A DNA stretch of 64,000 nucleotides from Nocardioides caldifontis. GTDB taxonomy: Bacteria > Actinomycetota > Actinomycetes > Propionibacteriales > Nocardioidaceae. The notes under the pieces were generated by a model. The model did no database searches and was not told where the DNA came from. It saw only the letters and a list, made by a program, of their open reading frames with translations. The DNA is taken from contig NZ_VHIB01000008.1 in assembly GCF_008087345.1 (NCBI RefSeq), forward strand, positions 186,001 to 250,000. Reading direction: 5' to 3'. Of this stretch, positions 61,572 to 64,000 are shown piece by piece. Position 1 is the first letter of the stretch. The number at the start of each line of letters is the position of its first letter. Both the position numbers and the translations under genes were made by a program.

Positions 61572-61604
61572 TAACCCTGAAGTAGAGGGTTATAGTTATG
61601 TCAA
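61572..61604 (-). promoter_or_regulatory. AT-rich inverted repeat and promoter-like element upstream of ftsZ
   Basis: In the 256-nt ftsQ-ftsZ gap the minus strand holds TTGACA (61599-61604), TATAAC (61589-61594) and TAACCCT-7nt-AGGGTTA (61572-61592), followed by another AGGGTT-like copy. The local AT content stands out. The perfect 7-bp inverted repeat may be an operator or an RNA hairpin controlling ftsZ. The hexamers are not at normal promoter spacing. Confidence 0.5.
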
Positions 61605-61736
61605 CCTCGTGCCTGCGGAAGAAACTAGGCGAGCGCCGACCTCTCGCCGTCCCGACACGCAGGCGTGTCGACAAATGGCCCGGAATTCCCGGCGCGTCGG
61701 CGCACCCGGGCGTGTCGCGAGGCTGGTGTCCCGGGG

Positions 61737-62503
61737 CTACTTGCGGAGCGTGGGCCGCCCGGGCGCGGTGACGTCGTACTCCCGCGCCTTCTCCTCGAGC
61801 AGGAGGGTCAGCACCTCGGCCTTCTCCGCGCTCAGGTCCGCGCTCCCCCAGTGCACGACCGCGCCGCTGCGCAGCGTCAGGTCGATGGTGTCGATGGTGG
61901 CGACACCGACGTGCTGGACCCGTCCGAGCAGCTCGTCAGGCAGGGAGGAGACGACAGCGGCGGCCTCGGCGAGCGCGTCGGAGGAGGTGGTGGGCCGGAG
62001 CATCCGGACCTCCGGGAGCCCTTCGGGCTGCTCGTCGTAGCTCCGGAAGAGCATCCCGGTGGAGTCCATCCCCTCCCACTGCCCCTCGCGGGAGACCGCG
62101 GCCACGGCGGTGCGCTCGGTGACCTCGATCGTCACCCGGTCGGGCCAGCCGCGCCCCACCTCCACCGACCGTACGGCGGCCAGCGACTCCACCCTCGCCT
62201 CGATCGCGTCGAGGTCGACCCGGGCCAGCGGCACCCCCTCGGGGACCTGCGCCACCTCGGTCACCTCGGCGTCGCTGAGGAACGACGTCCCCCGGACCTC
62301 GGCGCCCTTGACCGCGAGCACGCTGCTGAGGAAGACCAACCAGACCAGCCCCGCGACCAGCCCGACCCCGAGGACCGCCAGCAGCAGCCGGAACCACAGC
62401 CGGCGGCGCAGCGCGCGGCGCCGGCGTAGGAACCGGCGCCGGCTCGCCTCGACGGGCGGCTCGACCGCGGAGGCCGCGGGGTGGGTCTGGGTCTGGGTGG
62501 GGG

Positions 62504-62507
<4 letters not shown>
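61737..62507 (-). CDS. ftsQ: Cell-division protein FtsQ
   Basis: A 256-residue single-pass membrane protein. After an Arg-rich cytoplasmic tail and one membrane helix (LLLAVLGVGLVAGLVWLVFL) comes a POTRA domain (LAVKGAEVRGTSFLSDAEV) and the FtsQ domain (RGWPDRVTIEVTERTAVA). It scaffolds FtsB/FtsL in the divisome. The GTG overlaps the murC stop as GTGA. Confidence 0.94.
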
Positions 62508-63954
<1,447 letters not shown>

Positions 63955-63958
<4 letters not shown>

Positions 63959-64000
63959 CCGTGCCACCCCCCGGCGGCGAGCACCATCCGGGCGAGCTGC
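63955..64000 (-). CDS. murG: 3' end of a gene, probably murG
   Basis: Only the last 14 codons are visible, ending in AAGGWHG. The stop overlaps the murC start as ATGA. In the conserved dcw order the gene before murC is murG; the identity is inferred from position, not from motif. Confidence 0.5.

Noticed and set aside
61567-61578. AACCCTAACCCT resembling a telomere repeat
   Set aside because: Only two copies occur, inside the ftsZ upstream region; it is better explained as part of the inverted repeat.

Overview
The window is chromosomal DNA from a high-GC actinobacterium. Codons almost always end in G or C, GTG starts are common, genes overlap tightly at GTGA/ATGA, and the gene set (Wag31/DivIVA, SepF, PriA, PdtaR, HGxxPAAW protein, H1-tailed DksA) is actinobacterial. 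From general knowledge the order polA - liv - pdtaR - pyk - gltDB - lgt - trp - his - dnaE - rluD - lspA - ddbA - ileS - wag31 - sepF - ftsZ - ftsQ - murC resembles the Streptomyces backbone. The protein sequences read more like Nocardioides/Propionibacteriales, but that placement is inference.

Layout. 1-8.8 kb: 5' part of polA, a GNAT acetyltransferase, a complete branched-chain amino-acid ABC operon (livJ-H-M-G-F, with a perfect hairpin after livJ), the ANTAR regulator pdtaR, a small unknown gene, an atypical tRNA with anticodon CAA, and a HTH/LAGLIDADG-like protein. 8.8-20.9 kb: pyk, a secreted propeller/SGNH-hydrolase protein, gltB-gltD, a VIT/CCC1 transporter, lgt and a SCO1-like copper chaperone. 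20.9-38.7 kb: trpC-B-A and trp-linked membrane genes, hisI, a heterodimeric ABC exporter with a textbook degenerate/consensus site split, a PrmC-like methyltransferase, hisF, priA, an inserted MFS transporter plus PLP decarboxylase, hisH, hisB, hisC and hisD. There is no trpF, which fits PriA doing both isomerase jobs. trpE is also absent from the cluster.

38.7-52.3 kb: a LON-domain protein, a DUF3352 protein, dnaE with a small membrane gene, a second GNAT, rluD, lspA, a DksA protein with a histone-H1-like tail, and ileS behind a clear T-box leader with an ATC specifier. 52.3-57 kb is the most accessory part: a modABC molybdate operon led by a HTH-Mop regulator, a putative zinc metallopeptidase with an LQR-AGN-AV leader, and a third GNAT. 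57-64 kb is the division/wall cluster wag31, yggT, sepF, yggS, pgeF, ftsZ, ftsQ, murC and the last codons of a gene that is probably murG.

Regulation. Many genes have a TANNNT -10 hexamer 6-8 nt before the start codon and no Shine-Dalgarno site, the arrangement expected for leaderless mRNAs (polA, pdtaR, pyk, VIT, TIGR03085, priA, hisD, LON, HTH-Mop, yggT). No insertion sequence, prophage or CRISPR array was seen. The strongest candidates for something new are the LQR-AGN-AV metallopeptidase, the CAA tRNA with its LAGLIDADG/HTH neighbour, and the propeller/SGNH fusion.
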